Notes: a model not told the origin generated them from the sequence alone. DNA of 64,000 nucleotides from Microbulbifer pacificus (GCF_002959965.1 NZ_PREV01000026.1:906501-970500); one strand, 5' to 3'. Counted from the first letter of the stretch, positions 43,780-52,886 are shown. Program-made: numbers and translations.

Positions 43780-45801
43780 CTAGAGCGGCCAGACCCACAA
43801 CAGCATGGGGACCGAAACCGCGATTACCAGTAATTCCATCGGCAACCCCATCGGCCAGTAATCGCCAAACCGGAACCCGCCGGGCCCCAGGATCAGCGTA
43901 TTGTTCTGATGTCCCACCGGCGTCAGGAAAGCGCAGGACGCGCCGATCGCCACCGCCATCAGGAAACTGTCCGGATTCACCTCCAGCTGGCCCGCCACGC
44001 TGAGCGCAATCGCGCACATTACCGCCGCCGTGGCGGCGTTGTTCATGAAATCCGACAGTGTCATCGTCACCACCAGAATCAACACCAGCGCCACCACCGG
44101 GCTGCCCCGCGCCACCGTATCCAGCATCGACTTGGCCACCACATCCGCCGCACCGGATGACTCCATCACCTGAGCCACCGCAATCAGCGCACCGAGTAAC
44201 ACAACCACCGATCCGTCCACCGCATCGTACATGCTCCTCAACGGCACCACCTTCAGTGCCATGTACGCGAGCACACAGGTGGCAAAGGAGATGGCCGCCG
44301 GCAGCAGGCCAAACGCCGCTCCCGCCACCGCCAGCGCCATGGCGATCAGCGCAACATATGCCTTTTCCTTGTTGGGAATGGTGATATCCCGCTGTGCCAG
44401 CGGCACGCAGCGCTGCTCATTGGCAAAGTTGCGCAGATTCTCCTCGGTTCCCATCATCAGCAGCGCGTCGCCCCCCATCAGCGGCGTCGAGCGCAGACGC
44501 TTGACCGAGCGGCGCCCCTGACGGGACAGGGCCAGCAGGCTGATTTCATAGCGGCCGGCGAGACGCAGGTTCTCGGCGGTGCGCCCGATCAGAAAAGAGT
44601 CCGGCAGCACTACCAGCTCCCGCAGTACCAGATCAGGTCGATCCCGCGCGCGCTTTTCCTCCGACTCTTTCCGTTCCTCCTCCCGCTTCTTTTCCTCGTC
44701 CCGCTCCAGATTCTGCGCCGCGGTCTCCCCGCTCCGGGACTCAGGAGGAAGAGTGATATCGCCCGCTTCAACACGCTTTTGCGGCAAATCGGTATGGGCT
44801 TTCAATTTGGCCGGCGGTCTGTCTGCGGGTGCTTCCGCATCATCTGCCGGCGTGTTTGTATCGCCCGCCCCTTTCCCGGCGTTTTCCTTTTCCGTCTTGT
44901 CCTTGTCGCTACTGGGATCCGCCGCCAGCGTCAGCCCGAGGCTCGACAGCACCGCGGAGAGGGATTCCGGCTCGGACTCGATCACCAACAGGTCCCCCGC
45001 GCGCACCCTCAGTCCCGGCATGGCGGTGGAAACCCGCGCGTTGTTGTGCACAAGGCCAATAACCTGCGCGTCTTCATCACCGATCATTTTCACCAGCTCC
45101 GCCAGTGACTTACCGATGGCCGCACTCTTTTCCCCCACCAGTGCCTCCGTGAGATAGGTGCCGGTTTCAAACGTATTCGCACCCGCTTGTGTGCGCGCAG
45201 GCACCAGCCGCCAGCCGATCAAGGCGACAAACAACACCCCCACCAGGGCCACCGCCAGACCCACCGGAGTGAAATCAAACATGCCGAAACTGCCCGCACC
45301 AGCGCTGGCGCGGAATCCGGAAACGATAAGGTTGGGAGGTGTGCCAATCAGCGTCGTCATGCCGCCGAGAATGGTGCCGAATGACAGCGGCATCAGTACC
45401 CGCCCCGGCGGTAGCTCGTAGCGGTCTGCAAGATCCGTCGCCACCGGCATCAGCAGCGCCATGGCGCCGACATTGTTCATAAAGCCGGACATGCCGGCCC
45501 CGAGTGCGGTAAGTGCGGCGATGGCGAGGGTAACGCCCCCCCTCCGGGGAACAACTTTCTGCGCCAGCGCGTCCATGGCCCCGGTACTCTGCAATCCGCG
45601 GCTCAGAATCAACACACACGCCACGGTGACAACCGCCGGGTGGCCAAACCCTGTAAACGCGTCCTCGGGTTCAATCAGGCCGGTAAACACACAGGCCAGC
45701 AGTGATGCCAGCGCCACCATGTCGTGGCGCCATGGGCCCCAGATAAACAGGCAGATGGTGACGGCGATAATCGCCAGAATAACGATCTGATCGAGAGTCA
45801 T
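43780..45801 (-). CDS. SLC13-type anion transporter with TrkA-C domains
   Basis: 673 aa from ATG 45801. Two blocks of membrane helices (N-terminal ~1-190 and C-terminal ~450-673), each with the signature N-N (G-F-M-N-N-V-G-A-M-A and D-F-M-N-N-A-A-T-A-A), flank a cytosolic part with two RCK_C/TrkA_C domains. Between these lies an unusually long, highly charged linker of about 110 residues, rich in Glu, Lys and Arg. Related proteins carry sulfate, dicarboxylates or other anions with Na+; the substrate here is not predictable. A 47-codon upstream extension is open but not family-like. Confidence 0.85.
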   Translation of the reverse strand: MTLDQIVILAIIAVTICLFIWGPWRHDMVALASLLACVFTGLIEPEDAFTGFGHPAVVTVACVLILSRGLQSTGAMDALAQKVVPRRGGVTLAIAALTALGAGMSGFMNNVGAMALLMPVATDLADRYELPPGRVLMPLSFGTILGGMTTLIGTPPNLIVSGFRASAGAGSFGMFDFTPVGLAVALVGVLFVALIGWRLVPARTQAGANTFETGTYLTEALVGEKSAAIGKSLAELVKMIGDEDAQVIGLVHNNARVSTAMPGLRVRAGDLLVIESEPESLSAVLSSLGLTLAADPSSDKDKTEKENAGKGAGDTNTPADDAEAPADRPPAKLKAHTDLPQKRVEAGDITLPPESRSGETAAQNLERDEEKKREEERKESEEKRARDRPDLVLRELVVLPDSFLIGRTAENLRLAGRYEISLLALSRQGRRSVKRLRSTPLMGGDALLMMGTEENLRNFANEQRCVPLAQRDITIPNKEKAYVALIAMALAVAGAAFGLLPAAISFATCVLAYMALKVVPLRSMYDAVDGSVVVLLGALIAVAQVMESSGAADVVAKSMLDTVARGSPVVALVLILVVTMTLSDFMNNAATAAVMCAIALSVAGQLEVNPDSFLMAVAIGASCAFLTPVGHQNNTLILGPGGFRFGDYWPMGLPMELLVIAVSVPMLLWVWPL

Positions 45802-46012
45802 GGATGAATGACATTCCGCGGCTGGCCCGACCCGAGGAAAATCCACAGGCCAATCACAAACATAGTGGATCGGCCTGAACTCGGCGGGGATATCGGCGGA
45901 GCGCGTCATCGCGGGAAAGCCAGAGAAAGAGGAATGTTCCATAGAACCAGCCCGGGGAACTTCTATAATTCTCCGGGCACAAAAAAATTAACCGACACAA
46001 CCGCAGTACATC

Positions 46013-46900
46013 ATGTCGCTCATTTTTCGATTCTGCTTTCAGTCCGTCATCATTGCGTTGCTGATGAGTACGGCCCTGCCGTCCATCGCCAAAAACCCCT
46101 GGGAGACCGTCAAGAAGCCGAGTAACCAGCTTCCTGAAAGCATCGGCGGCTACAGCAACGGCTGTCTCAGCGGCGCCGAGCAGATGCCGCTGCGCGGCGA
46201 AGGTTTTCAGCTGGTGCGCACCGGCCGCAACCGTCACTACGGCAACCCCTATCTGGTGGAGTTTCTCAAGGACTTTTCCAACGCGGTGGAAGAACAGCGG
46301 CTCGGCCGCCTGCAGATCGGTGACATGTCCATGGCGAGGGGGGGGCCGTTCAGCAGCGGGCACGCCAGCCACCAGATGGGTCTGGACGCCGACATCTGGT
46401 TTTCCCAGGATGAGCGGGCCGCCGAGCGCCCACTGACCGCCTGGGAGCGGGACCATATCTCCGCCATCCCTATGGCCGATGACCGCAAACATATCCTGTT
46501 GGAGAAAAACTGGGATCCACGTATCCCGGGTATCCTGCGCATTGCCTCCGAAGACCCGCGTGTGGCGCGGATCTTCGTGCACCCAACGATCAAGCGCAAA
46601 ATGTGCGATATTGCCGGCGACGACAACCAATGGCTGCGCAAAGTGCGCCCTTGGTGGGGACACAACTATCATTTCCATGTGCGCCTGAACTGCCCACCGG
46701 AAGACAGCAGCTGCGTGCCCCAGCCCAAAGTGAGTGGAAAACCTTGTGAAGGCGGGCTGGACTGGTGGTTTAGCGATGAGTTTTACGCCATCCTGAACGG
46801 CACTGCACCGGCAAAACCCAAACCGGAGAAGCCGCCCAAAAAGCCGGAGATGCCCGCGCAGTGCGCGCAGGTACTCACTGCGCCCGCGGAGCCCAACTGA
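46013..46900 (+). CDS. mepA: Penicillin-insensitive murein endopeptidase
   Basis: 295 aa. Sec signal peptide ending A-L-P-S-I-A. Zn-dependent M74 (LAS-type) peptidase that cuts D-Ala-mDAP cross-links in peptidoglycan: H-A-S-H-Q-M-G-L-D-A-D-I-W supplies metal ligands and W-G-H-N-Y-H-F-H-V-R the third ligand and catalytic His. The last ~35 residues are Pro/Lys-rich. The ddl gene follows after 49 bp, so both may form a cell-wall operon. Confidence 0.94.
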   Translation: MSLIFRFCFQSVIIALLMSTALPSIAKNPWETVKKPSNQLPESIGGYSNGCLSGAEQMPLRGEGFQLVRTGRNRHYGNPYLVEFLKDFSNAVEEQRLGRLQIGDMSMARGGPFSSGHASHQMGLDADIWFSQDERAAERPLTAWERDHISAIPMADDRKHILLEKNWDPRIPGILRIASEDPRVARIFVHPTIKRKMCDIAGDDNQWLRKVRPWWGHNYHFHVRLNCPPEDSSCVPQPKVSGKPCEGGLDWWFSDEFYAILNGTAPAKPKPEKPPKKPEMPAQCAQVLTAPAEPN

Positions 46901-46949
46901 CAGGTTGCCGAGAGACCCGTTCGATAAAAACCGGATTAATGAGAGCCCG

Positions 46950-47954
46950 ATGAGCCAACAGAACAATATTCAGGTACTGCTGATCTGCGGCGGTGGTGGC
47001 AGCGAGCACGACGTGTCCCTGCGCACCGCCGATTTTATCCAACGCGAGCTGGCAAAAGCGCCGGACATTCAGCTCACCCGCGTCACCATGAACGACCATG
47101 GCCAGTTGCTGGACACCGACGGCACCGTACGCGAGCTGCGTTCAGACAAGCTGCTCTACCATGCCACCGGCAGCGCGCAGCCGGTGGATTACGTCATTCC
47201 GGCCATTCACGGTTACCCCGGTGAAACCGGCGACCTGCAATCGCAGCTGGACATTCTCGGTCTGCCCTATTACGGCTGCGGCCCGGAAGCGAGCAAGATC
47301 TGCTTCAACAAGATCACCACCAAGCTGTGGCTGACCGCTCTCGGCATCGACAACACACCCTATCAGTTTCTGTGCGCCAACACCGCGGAAGAAACGGCCA
47401 AAGCACGCGACGCTCTCCGGCAGTGGGGCGCGGTGTTTGTGAAGGCCTCCAACCAGGGATCGTCGGTTGGATGCTACAAGGTGAGTGACGAGAGTTCGCT
47501 GAACCAAGCGCTCGAGGAAGCCTTCACCCTTTCGCCTTATGTGCTGGTGGAGAAGTGTCTGAACGTCCGCGAGCTGGAAGTCGCGGCATACAACTACCAG
47601 GGCGCATTGGTGATTACCGCGCCCGGCGAAGTGTGCGCGCCGGCAGATACCTTCTACAGTTACGACGAGAAATACGCGGAGGGTAGCCGCGCACTGACCC
47701 ACGTGGTAGCGGACGGGCTATCCGAAGGGCAGTTGGGATGGATTCACGAAGCGGCGAAGCGTGCATTTGTCGGCCTGCAGTTGAAAGACCTGTCGCGTAT
47801 CGACTTCTTTCTCACCGACGACGGGGAAATTTACCTCAACGAGGTGAACACCTTCCCGGGAATGACCCCTATTTCGATGTTCCCGAAAATGTTGCAAAAC
47901 CACGGCCATGATTTCTGCACCTATCTCACGGCGCTGATTCGAGCCGCGGTTTGA
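46950..47954 (+). CDS. ddl: D-alanine-D-alanine ligase
   Basis: 334-aa ATP-grasp ligase joining two D-Ala for peptidoglycan precursors. G-G-G-G-S-E-H-D-V-S-L-R at the N-terminus, V-K-A-S-N-Q-G-S-S-V-G (ATP-binding loop), E-V-N-T-F-P-G-M-T (second metal/ATP region). ATG at 46950; 15 codons of open frame upstream are rejected. It is not in the mur-fts cluster, so it may be a second Ddl. Confidence 0.92.
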   Translation: MSQQNNIQVLLICGGGGSEHDVSLRTADFIQRELAKAPDIQLTRVTMNDHGQLLDTDGTVRELRSDKLLYHATGSAQPVDYVIPAIHGYPGETGDLQSQLDILGLPYYGCGPEASKICFNKITTKLWLTALGIDNTPYQFLCANTAEETAKARDALRQWGAVFVKASNQGSSVGCYKVSDESSLNQALEEAFTLSPYVLVEKCLNVRELEVAAYNYQGALVITAPGEVCAPADTFYSYDEKYAEGSRALTHVVADGLSEGQLGWIHEAAKRAFVGLQLKDLSRIDFFLTDDGEIYLNEVNTFPGMTPISMFPKMLQNHGHDFCTYLTALIRAAV

Positions 47955-47965
47955 ACACGGGGCAA

Positions 47966-48556
47966 TCAACCCGCCTTGGGCAGCCCATCCGTCACTAACC
48001 ACCCCTCCTGCCGCGGCCGGGAAAACTGGCCGCGGAGAAATTCCATCTGGTCACCGCGAATCCGCACGCTGTTGATGAGCGCCAGATACTCGGCCGCATT
48101 CGGCACAAATGGCAGCGCCAGCAATTCCATTTCAATATCCTGCAACAGCCGATTGCCTTTGTGCTGATTACAGCGGCGACAGGCGGTCACCACGTTTTCC
48201 CACGCATCGCGCCCGCCCTTTGATACCGGATGTACATGGTCCCGGGTGAGGTCGCGCAGTGGAAACCAGCTGCCGCAGTACAGGCAGGTGTGCTCGTCCC
48301 GCGCAAACAACGCGCGGTTGGTAAGTGGAGGACGAGTACGCGGCCGCGCCATGCGATCACCGCCACAGGCGATAATGGCCGCGAGATCCAGCTTTGAGCG
48401 CTCACCGCTGCGATTGACCCCGCCGCGCACCGTCTGCACCACGCCGCCAAGCGTCCAGGTGACCAGGTCCCGTACATACAGACAGGCCGCCTCTTCCCAG
48501 CTCAGCCACTCCAGCGGCTGTCCGGCGAGATTCAACCTCAGGATTTGTGCTTGCAT
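47966..48556 (-). CDS. HNH endonuclease
   Basis: 196 aa. Zinc-type HNH motif: C-L-Y-C-G, then L-T-R-D-H-V-H-P-V-S-K-G-G, W-E-N-V-V-T-A-C and R-R-C-N-Q-H-K-G-N. This stand-alone class is common in proteobacteria and its targets are mostly unknown. ATG at 48556 preceded by GGAGGTG; the longer frame upstream is rejected. Convergent with ddl. Confidence 0.9.
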   Translation of the reverse strand: MQAQILRLNLAGQPLEWLSWEEAACLYVRDLVTWTLGGVVQTVRGGVNRSGERSKLDLAAIIACGGDRMARPRTRPPLTNRALFARDEHTCLYCGSWFPLRDLTRDHVHPVSKGGRDAWENVVTACRRCNQHKGNRLLQDIEMELLALPFVPNAAEYLALINSVRIRGDQMEFLRGQFSRPRQEGWLVTDGLPKAG

Positions 48557-49071
48557 GTGTTCACCTCCGGTGTTGGCGCACCCCAAGTGCTGTAGAGCCT
48601 CGCGGGACAAGCGGCGGGACTGGGATCTTGGAACCTGGGGGCCTGGGATGAAAAAAGACGCGGGAACGCGGAAAGGGATGAAAACAGGGAAAAGCTTGGA
48701 GTGTGAGAGTCGGGCCTGGGAATCCGGGGGAATGCGGTGGCGCAGAGAGAACGCGGCCAAATCTGAGGGCGATGAAGGCTCGACCACCAGTGATGCCAGG
48801 GTGGCTGCGCAATAAACAGGTACAGCGCTTGATTACTGAATGTATCATCCTCCGCGGCCACAATAATCGGACCGGCATGTGCTGATTAAAGCGGAGGTTT
48901 GTTACGATTTCCAGACAGGCTGCGGATTCCCGTGCTGATCTTTAGACGGCGAGCGGGGAAATGTCGGGGAAATGTCGGACCTGCTGAGGGAGGCAGGCAG
49001 TATTGAAGAAGAAAACAGGTCAGGAACCGGATTGCCGGGGAAAACGATGAAAATATCCGCGGCCCGAAATG
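48557..49071. other. Gene-free region upstream of HNH gene
   Basis: No supported gene. Frames on both strands are short and compositionally odd. Purine-rich on the plus strand around 48600-48700. Adjacent at 49072 is the candidate regulatory RNA. Confidence 0.4.
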
Positions 49072-49208
49072 TAAAACACCGCTTGAGCAGTCCGGCTCAA
49101 GCGGTGCGTCTCACAGGATGGTGCCCAAATCCTTTCAGGCTGGCAGCGCGGTCTCCAATCCTTGGAAACCAATCCTTGCCGCCGATGCAATCCGTTCTCC
49201 GTCCTTGC
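49072..49208 (-). ncRNA. CsrB/RsmY/RsmZ-type CsrA-sequestering sRNA
   Basis: A ~137-nt minus-strand transcript is predicted. It contains eight GGA motifs (ends at about 49202, 49198, 49191, 49173, 49159, 49154, 49130, 49091), six preceded as A-N-G-G-A. Several fall in loops: T-C-C-A / T-G-G-A encloses AGGAT (49066+ numbering: 49166-49154), GCAA/TTGC encloses three GGA (49208-49187), and one sits in the terminator loop. It ends in an 11-bp stem (49077-49087 / 49096-49106) with TTTT. A -10-like CATAAT is at 49215-49220, and a GacA-type palindrome is centred ~64 bp upstream of the expected start. Predicted to titrate CsrA/RsmA proteins; the csrA gene is not in the window. Confidence 0.8.
49077..49106 (-). 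terminator. Terminator of the CsrB/Rsm-type sRNA
   Basis: CACCGCTTGAG and CTCAAGCGGTG form a perfect 11-bp stem with an 8-nt loop containing CCGGA on the minus strand; TTTT follows at 49076-49073. No protein gene on the minus strand lies just upstream, so the terminator belongs to an RNA gene. Confidence 0.8.
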
Positions 49209-49214
49209 AATTAC

Positions 49215-49220
49215 ATTATG
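49215..49220 (-). promoter_or_regulatory. Putative -10 box of the sRNA promoter
   Basis: CATAAT on the minus strand, 7 bp before the proposed first base at about 49208. No good -35 box is visible at the usual spacing, which fits an activator-dependent promoter. Confidence 0.55.
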
Positions 49221-49263
49221 GTCGCTGGGAAAAATTCGGGTAGTGGGAAAGTGCTGAACTTGT

Positions 49264-49281
49264 TGTAGGAGATGTCTTACA
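49264..49281. promoter_or_regulatory. GacA/UvrY-type response-regulator palindrome
   Basis: TGTAGGAGATGTCTTACA matches the TGTAAG-N6-CTTACA upstream element of Gac-controlled csr/rsm RNA genes with one mismatch. It lies ~64 bp before the predicted sRNA start. Confidence 0.75.
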
Positions 49282-49416
49282 AGCGAGTGACTGTCGTCAC
49301 ATTTCTCTTCAGCAGAATATCGGAGGGGGATATGGCGCGTATCGCAACTGGTACTACTGTGCGACATTTAACTAGCGGCTTACTATAGTTACTTTTGTTA
49401 CGAGATCAAGACGATT

Positions 49417-50958
49417 GTGAGAACTCCGTCGAAAAACGCGCTAACTTTTCGGCGTATGGCGCTTATTGTCGCCATTGTCCTGTTTTTACTAGTGATTGCG
49501 GTTGCCCTGGGGCTCGTTCCCGGCATCAACCTACCCTGGGGACAATTGCTCGGTTCAAGTACCGACGAGACGACCGTGAAGCGCCAACTGCATCTGGCGC
49601 CGGGTTATCGACTGGACCTGTACAGCGACGACGTTCCCAATGCACGATTTATGGCGGTGACACGCAACGGTGATCTACTGGTTTCCCAGCCGAAACTCGG
49701 ACAGGTGAGCCTGCTGCTGGCGGACCGCAACCGGGACGGCAAAGCCGACGGCCAGCGGATACTGATCGACGGCCTGCAGCGTCCCCATGGCCTGGCCCTG
49801 CACGAGGACTGGCTGTACATCGCCGAGAGCAATGGCGTCGGTCGCGCCCTGTTCGACCACTCCGACGGGCGTATCGCCGGCCGCTATCAGAGGGTCGTGA
49901 ACCATCTCGCGGGCACCGGCAACCACTGGACCAAGACTATTGGCATGGGACCGGACGGCTGGATGTACCTGTCAAGCGGCTCCACCTGCAATGTGTGCGA
50001 AGAGGAAGACCCTCACCGCGCCACCATCATGCGCTTCCGTCCGGATGGCAGCCATTTCGAAATTTTTGCCACGGGCCTGCGCAACAGCGTGGGATTCGAC
50101 TGGTCCCCGAGGGACGGCGCCCTCTACGCCACCGATAACGGTCGCGACTGGCTGGGCAACGATTTCCCTCCCTGCGAGCTGAACCGTATTGTGCGGGGCG
50201 GTTTTTACGGCTGGCCCTATGCCAATGGCAATCGGGTTCCGGATCCGGATTTCGGTGAGGGCAAGCACTCGGAAATCCAGCGGAAGATCGCGGCCTCCAT
50301 CCCCCCGGTGTTCGAATTCCGCGCCCACAATGCACCTCTAGGCATGCGTTTTCTGCGCAGCCCGGAACAACCGGACGCCTATCGGGATGTGGCTCTGGTT
50401 GCACTGCACGGCTCGTGGAATCGGGATGTCAAAGATGGCTACAAGGTCGTGGCGCTGCACTGGGATGACCGTGGAGCAATTCATGCGGAAGATTTCCTGT
50501 GGGGTTTCCTCGGCGACGACAAGAATACGGTGTATGGGCGCCCGGTGGACATCGTCGAGGACCCGCGCGGCAATATCTACGTGTCCGATGATTATGCCGG
50601 CGCGATTTACCGGATTCAGCCGGGTACAACCAACCCGGTCGCTCCCGCGGCACCTGAGAAAAAACGCCCATCCATCACGGCCCCGAAAAAGCCCCTCGCC
50701 ATCGACGGTGACGCCGCCCGCCAGGGGGCGCAGATATTCGAGCGCCGCAACTGCATCCGCTGCCACGAGCAGCTTCCACTGGAAAACCTGAGCCGCAAGT
50801 ATTCGCTCAAACAACTGGCGGATTACTTCGACACCCCCACTCCCCCCATGCCCAACTATGGCTTCAGCAACAGCCAGAAACGAGCACTGGCGCACTATCT
50901 GATGGAGCGGGAAATTCATCAGGGTGGTGGACGGCAGATTCGGAATTTTTTGCCCTGA
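49417..50958 (+). CDS. PQQ-dependent sugar dehydrogenase fused to cytochrome c
   Basis: 513 aa. Membrane anchor or signal (A-L-I-V-A-I-V-L-F-L-L-V-I-A-V-A-L-G, ~15-35), a six-blade sorbosone/glucose dehydrogenase propeller (~60-405: L-Q-R-P-H-G-L-A-L-H, T-G-N-H-W-T-K-T-I-G, F-D-W-S-P), then a C-terminal cytochrome c with C446-I-R-C-H and a likely Met ligand in P-P-M-P-N-Y-G-F. Predicted periplasmic oxidation of an aldose or sorbosone, with electrons passed internally to haem. GTG 49417 chosen; ATG at 49456 is possible. No PQQ synthesis genes are in the window. Confidence 0.87.
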   Translation: MRTPSKNALTFRRMALIVAIVLFLLVIAVALGLVPGINLPWGQLLGSSTDETTVKRQLHLAPGYRLDLYSDDVPNARFMAVTRNGDLLVSQPKLGQVSLLLADRNRDGKADGQRILIDGLQRPHGLALHEDWLYIAESNGVGRALFDHSDGRIAGRYQRVVNHLAGTGNHWTKTIGMGPDGWMYLSSGSTCNVCEEEDPHRATIMRFRPDGSHFEIFATGLRNSVGFDWSPRDGALYATDNGRDWLGNDFPPCELNRIVRGGFYGWPYANGNRVPDPDFGEGKHSEIQRKIAASIPPVFEFRAHNAPLGMRFLRSPEQPDAYRDVALVALHGSWNRDVKDGYKVVALHWDDRGAIHAEDFLWGFLGDDKNTVYGRPVDIVEDPRGNIYVSDDYAGAIYRIQPGTTNPVAPAAPEKKRPSITAPKKPLAIDGDAARQGAQIFERRNCIRCHEQLPLENLSRKYSLKQLADYFDTPTPPMPNYGFSNSQKRALAHYLMEREIHQGGGRQIRNFLP

Positions 50959-51025
50959 CGAAGTGACACACCTCGGTGCTCCGCCGCCACCGGGCTCAAT
51001 GCGAAACGGCACATCGCCGGTGACG

Positions 51026-51574
51026 TCATTGCCCCTTCGGCCGTTTCTGCAGTTTCCGCTGCAGGGTCCGCCGGTGCATACCCAGTACCCGGGCCGTGGC
51101 CGATATATTCCCGTCATTCTCCGCGAGCACGCGCTGAATATGTTCCCAGGCCAGCCGATTGACCGACAGTGGAGTATCGGTAATTTCCGGTAGTGGCGGC
51201 TCTTCTCTGGTGGTACCCAGGTCACCGATCAGCGCCGCCACCAGCTGATCTCCGCCCGCCGGCTTACACAGATAATCATCGGCGCCGAGTTTGATCGCCG
51301 CCACCGCCGTGGGAATACTCGAATAGCCCGTCAGCAAAACGATCCGCGCGCGCGGATTCGCCGAGCGCAGCGGCGCAATCAGTTCCAGACCACTGTGGTG
51401 ATGAATTTTCAGATCCAGCAGCGCGCAGTCGAAGGGTTCCCGCGCGATCACACCCTGCGCGTCATCCACATCGGCCACGACCCGAACCTCGAAGCCGCGA
51501 CGGGTCATGGCCCGCTGCAGCATATCGCGGGTACCGGTATCGTCATCCACGATCAACAGACGCGGTTTGTTCAC
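51026..51574 (-). CDS. Response regulator, RegA/PrrA/ActR family
   Basis: 182 aa. Receiver with Asp54 (A-L-L-D-L-K) and K in C-K-P, then a Fis-type helix-turn-helix (N-I-S-A-T-A-R-V-L-G-M-H-R-R-T-L-Q-R-K-L) characteristic of RegA. Known family members control respiration and redox genes. GTG start overlaps the kinase stop by 4 bp (GTGA). Confidence 0.93.
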   Translation of the reverse strand: MNKPRLLIVDDDTGTRDMLQRAMTRRGFEVRVVADVDDAQGVIAREPFDCALLDLKIHHHSGLELIAPLRSANPRARIVLLTGYSSIPTAVAAIKLGADDYLCKPAGGDQLVAALIGDLGTTREEPPLPEITDTPLSVNRLAWEHIQRVLAENDGNISATARVLGMHRRTLQRKLQKRPKGQ

Positions 51575-52854
51575 GGTGGCGAAAGCTCCCTCGGTTTGGC
51601 AGAGAGAGGCAACTCAATCGTGGCCACGGTACCAGCCCCCTGCGCCCGCGCCTTGAGAGCCAGGCGCCCACCCAGTTGCGCCAATGCGGTTTTGCTCAGC
51701 AACAGGCCGATACCAAAGCCGGAAGAGGCCGGTTTGTCGGTGTCGATGCCCGGTCCGCAATCGGAGATCTGCACATTCAGGCGCTCCCCATCCCACTCCG
51801 CGACTATGTCCACCGGGGTATGGTTGCCCGCGGCCAGAGACGCATCGAGCGCGTTATTGAGCAGGTTGATGAGCGTCTGCTCCAGGGTGAGAGGAAGTCG
51901 CACCTCCAAGGCTGCCGGACCTCGCTGTTTGAGTGCAAAGCGCGCTTCCGGGCGCAGCAGTTGCCAGCGCTCCAGGCTGCGTTCAAGGAATCTCGCCACC
52001 GGCTGGAATTCATCGCGGCCCTCCGGGTCGCGGGCGCGACTTTTAAGCTGCTCCAGCGCCTGTTTGCAGAGCGAAACCTGCTGCTGCAGAAGCGCCAGGT
52101 CCTGCTCGGCAACATCGTTGCTGTGCCCGCGTTGCGCCTGTAATTCCTCCACCAGCAATCCGATGGTCTGCAGCGGCGAGGCCAGCTCGTGGGCGGTGCC
52201 GGCGGCGAGAGTGCCGAGCGACAGAACCTGATCCCGCCGTGCCTGTTCCTGCCGCAGTTTGTGCAGATGGCGGTCACGACTGCGCAGCGCTTCCGCCATG
52301 CTGTTGACGAAACCCGCAATCAGCAGTGCGGAGAAGGTAAACGTCGCCCACATGCCAATCAGATGGCGATAGAACTCGCTGCTGGCGGTCGGCATCTCCT
52401 GCGCGGCATGCCCCGTGTGGCCACCATCGACACCGGGAAAAAAAATCATCAGCCCGGTGTAGATGGCAATACTGATGGCGGCCATCAGCCACGCGTATAC
52501 CCTCGGCTGGGTGGCGGCGGCGATGGTGAGGGGAACCAGCAGATAGGTAACGAACGGGTTGGCAGCACCGCCGCTGAAAGCGAGAAGTGGTGGCAACCAC
52601 AACCAGTCCATCAGCAGGTGGCCGAAGAATTCGAGACGACCAACGGAAACACTGCCGCGGGCGCGCCAGGCACTCACCAGCGTGGTGAGCACCCCCAGCA
52701 ACACGAACACCAGCGCGCCGCCACTGAGGACATCCGCCAGCCACAGGCTGACGCCGATATAGGCGCTGAGGGCTATAGCCCGCAGTGCCGTAAGGCGTCG
52801 CAGGTTGGTGATGACAGTTCTATCCCCATCGAATGGGGGTACGGCGGCAAACAC
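51571..52854 (-). CDS. Redox sensor histidine kinase, RegB/PrrB family
   Basis: 427 aa with about six N-terminal helices. The ubiquinone-sensing heptad G-G-A-A-N-P-F is present at 95-101. His222 sits in L-A-A-G-T-A-H-E-L-A-S-P-L, the RegB-type H-box. Cys263 occupies the place of the redox-active Cys of RegB. ATPase motifs N-N-A-L-D-A-S, D-C-G-P-G-I and G-F-G-I-G-L-L-L-S. Start GTG. Upstream gene of the pair; together they should respond to the quinone-pool redox state. Confidence 0.92.
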   Translation of the reverse strand: MFAAVPPFDGDRTVITNLRRLTALRAIALSAYIGVSLWLADVLSGGALVFVLLGVLTTLVSAWRARGSVSVGRLEFFGHLLMDWLWLPPLLAFSGGAANPFVTYLLVPLTIAAATQPRVYAWLMAAISIAIYTGLMIFFPGVDGGHTGHAAQEMPTASSEFYRHLIGMWATFTFSALLIAGFVNSMAEALRSRDRHLHKLRQEQARRDQVLSLGTLAAGTAHELASPLQTIGLLVEELQAQRGHSNDVAEQDLALLQQQVSLCKQALEQLKSRARDPEGRDEFQPVARFLERSLERWQLLRPEARFALKQRGPAALEVRLPLTLEQTLINLLNNALDASLAAGNHTPVDIVAEWDGERLNVQISDCGPGIDTDKPASSGFGIGLLLSKTALAQLGGRLALKARAQGAGTVATIELPLSAKPRELSPP

Positions 52855-52886
52855 TGGGCAATTCCGTTCCGGGAGTGATATCGACC

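Noticed and set aside
48246..48815. 189-codon plus frame opposite the HNH gene
   Set aside because: Mostly antisense to HNH; Arg/Ser-rich shadow.
49020..49367. 115-codon minus frame over the sRNA locus
   Set aside because: Spans the GacA box, promoter and terminator hairpin; no domain or ribosome site, so the RNA interpretation is preferred.
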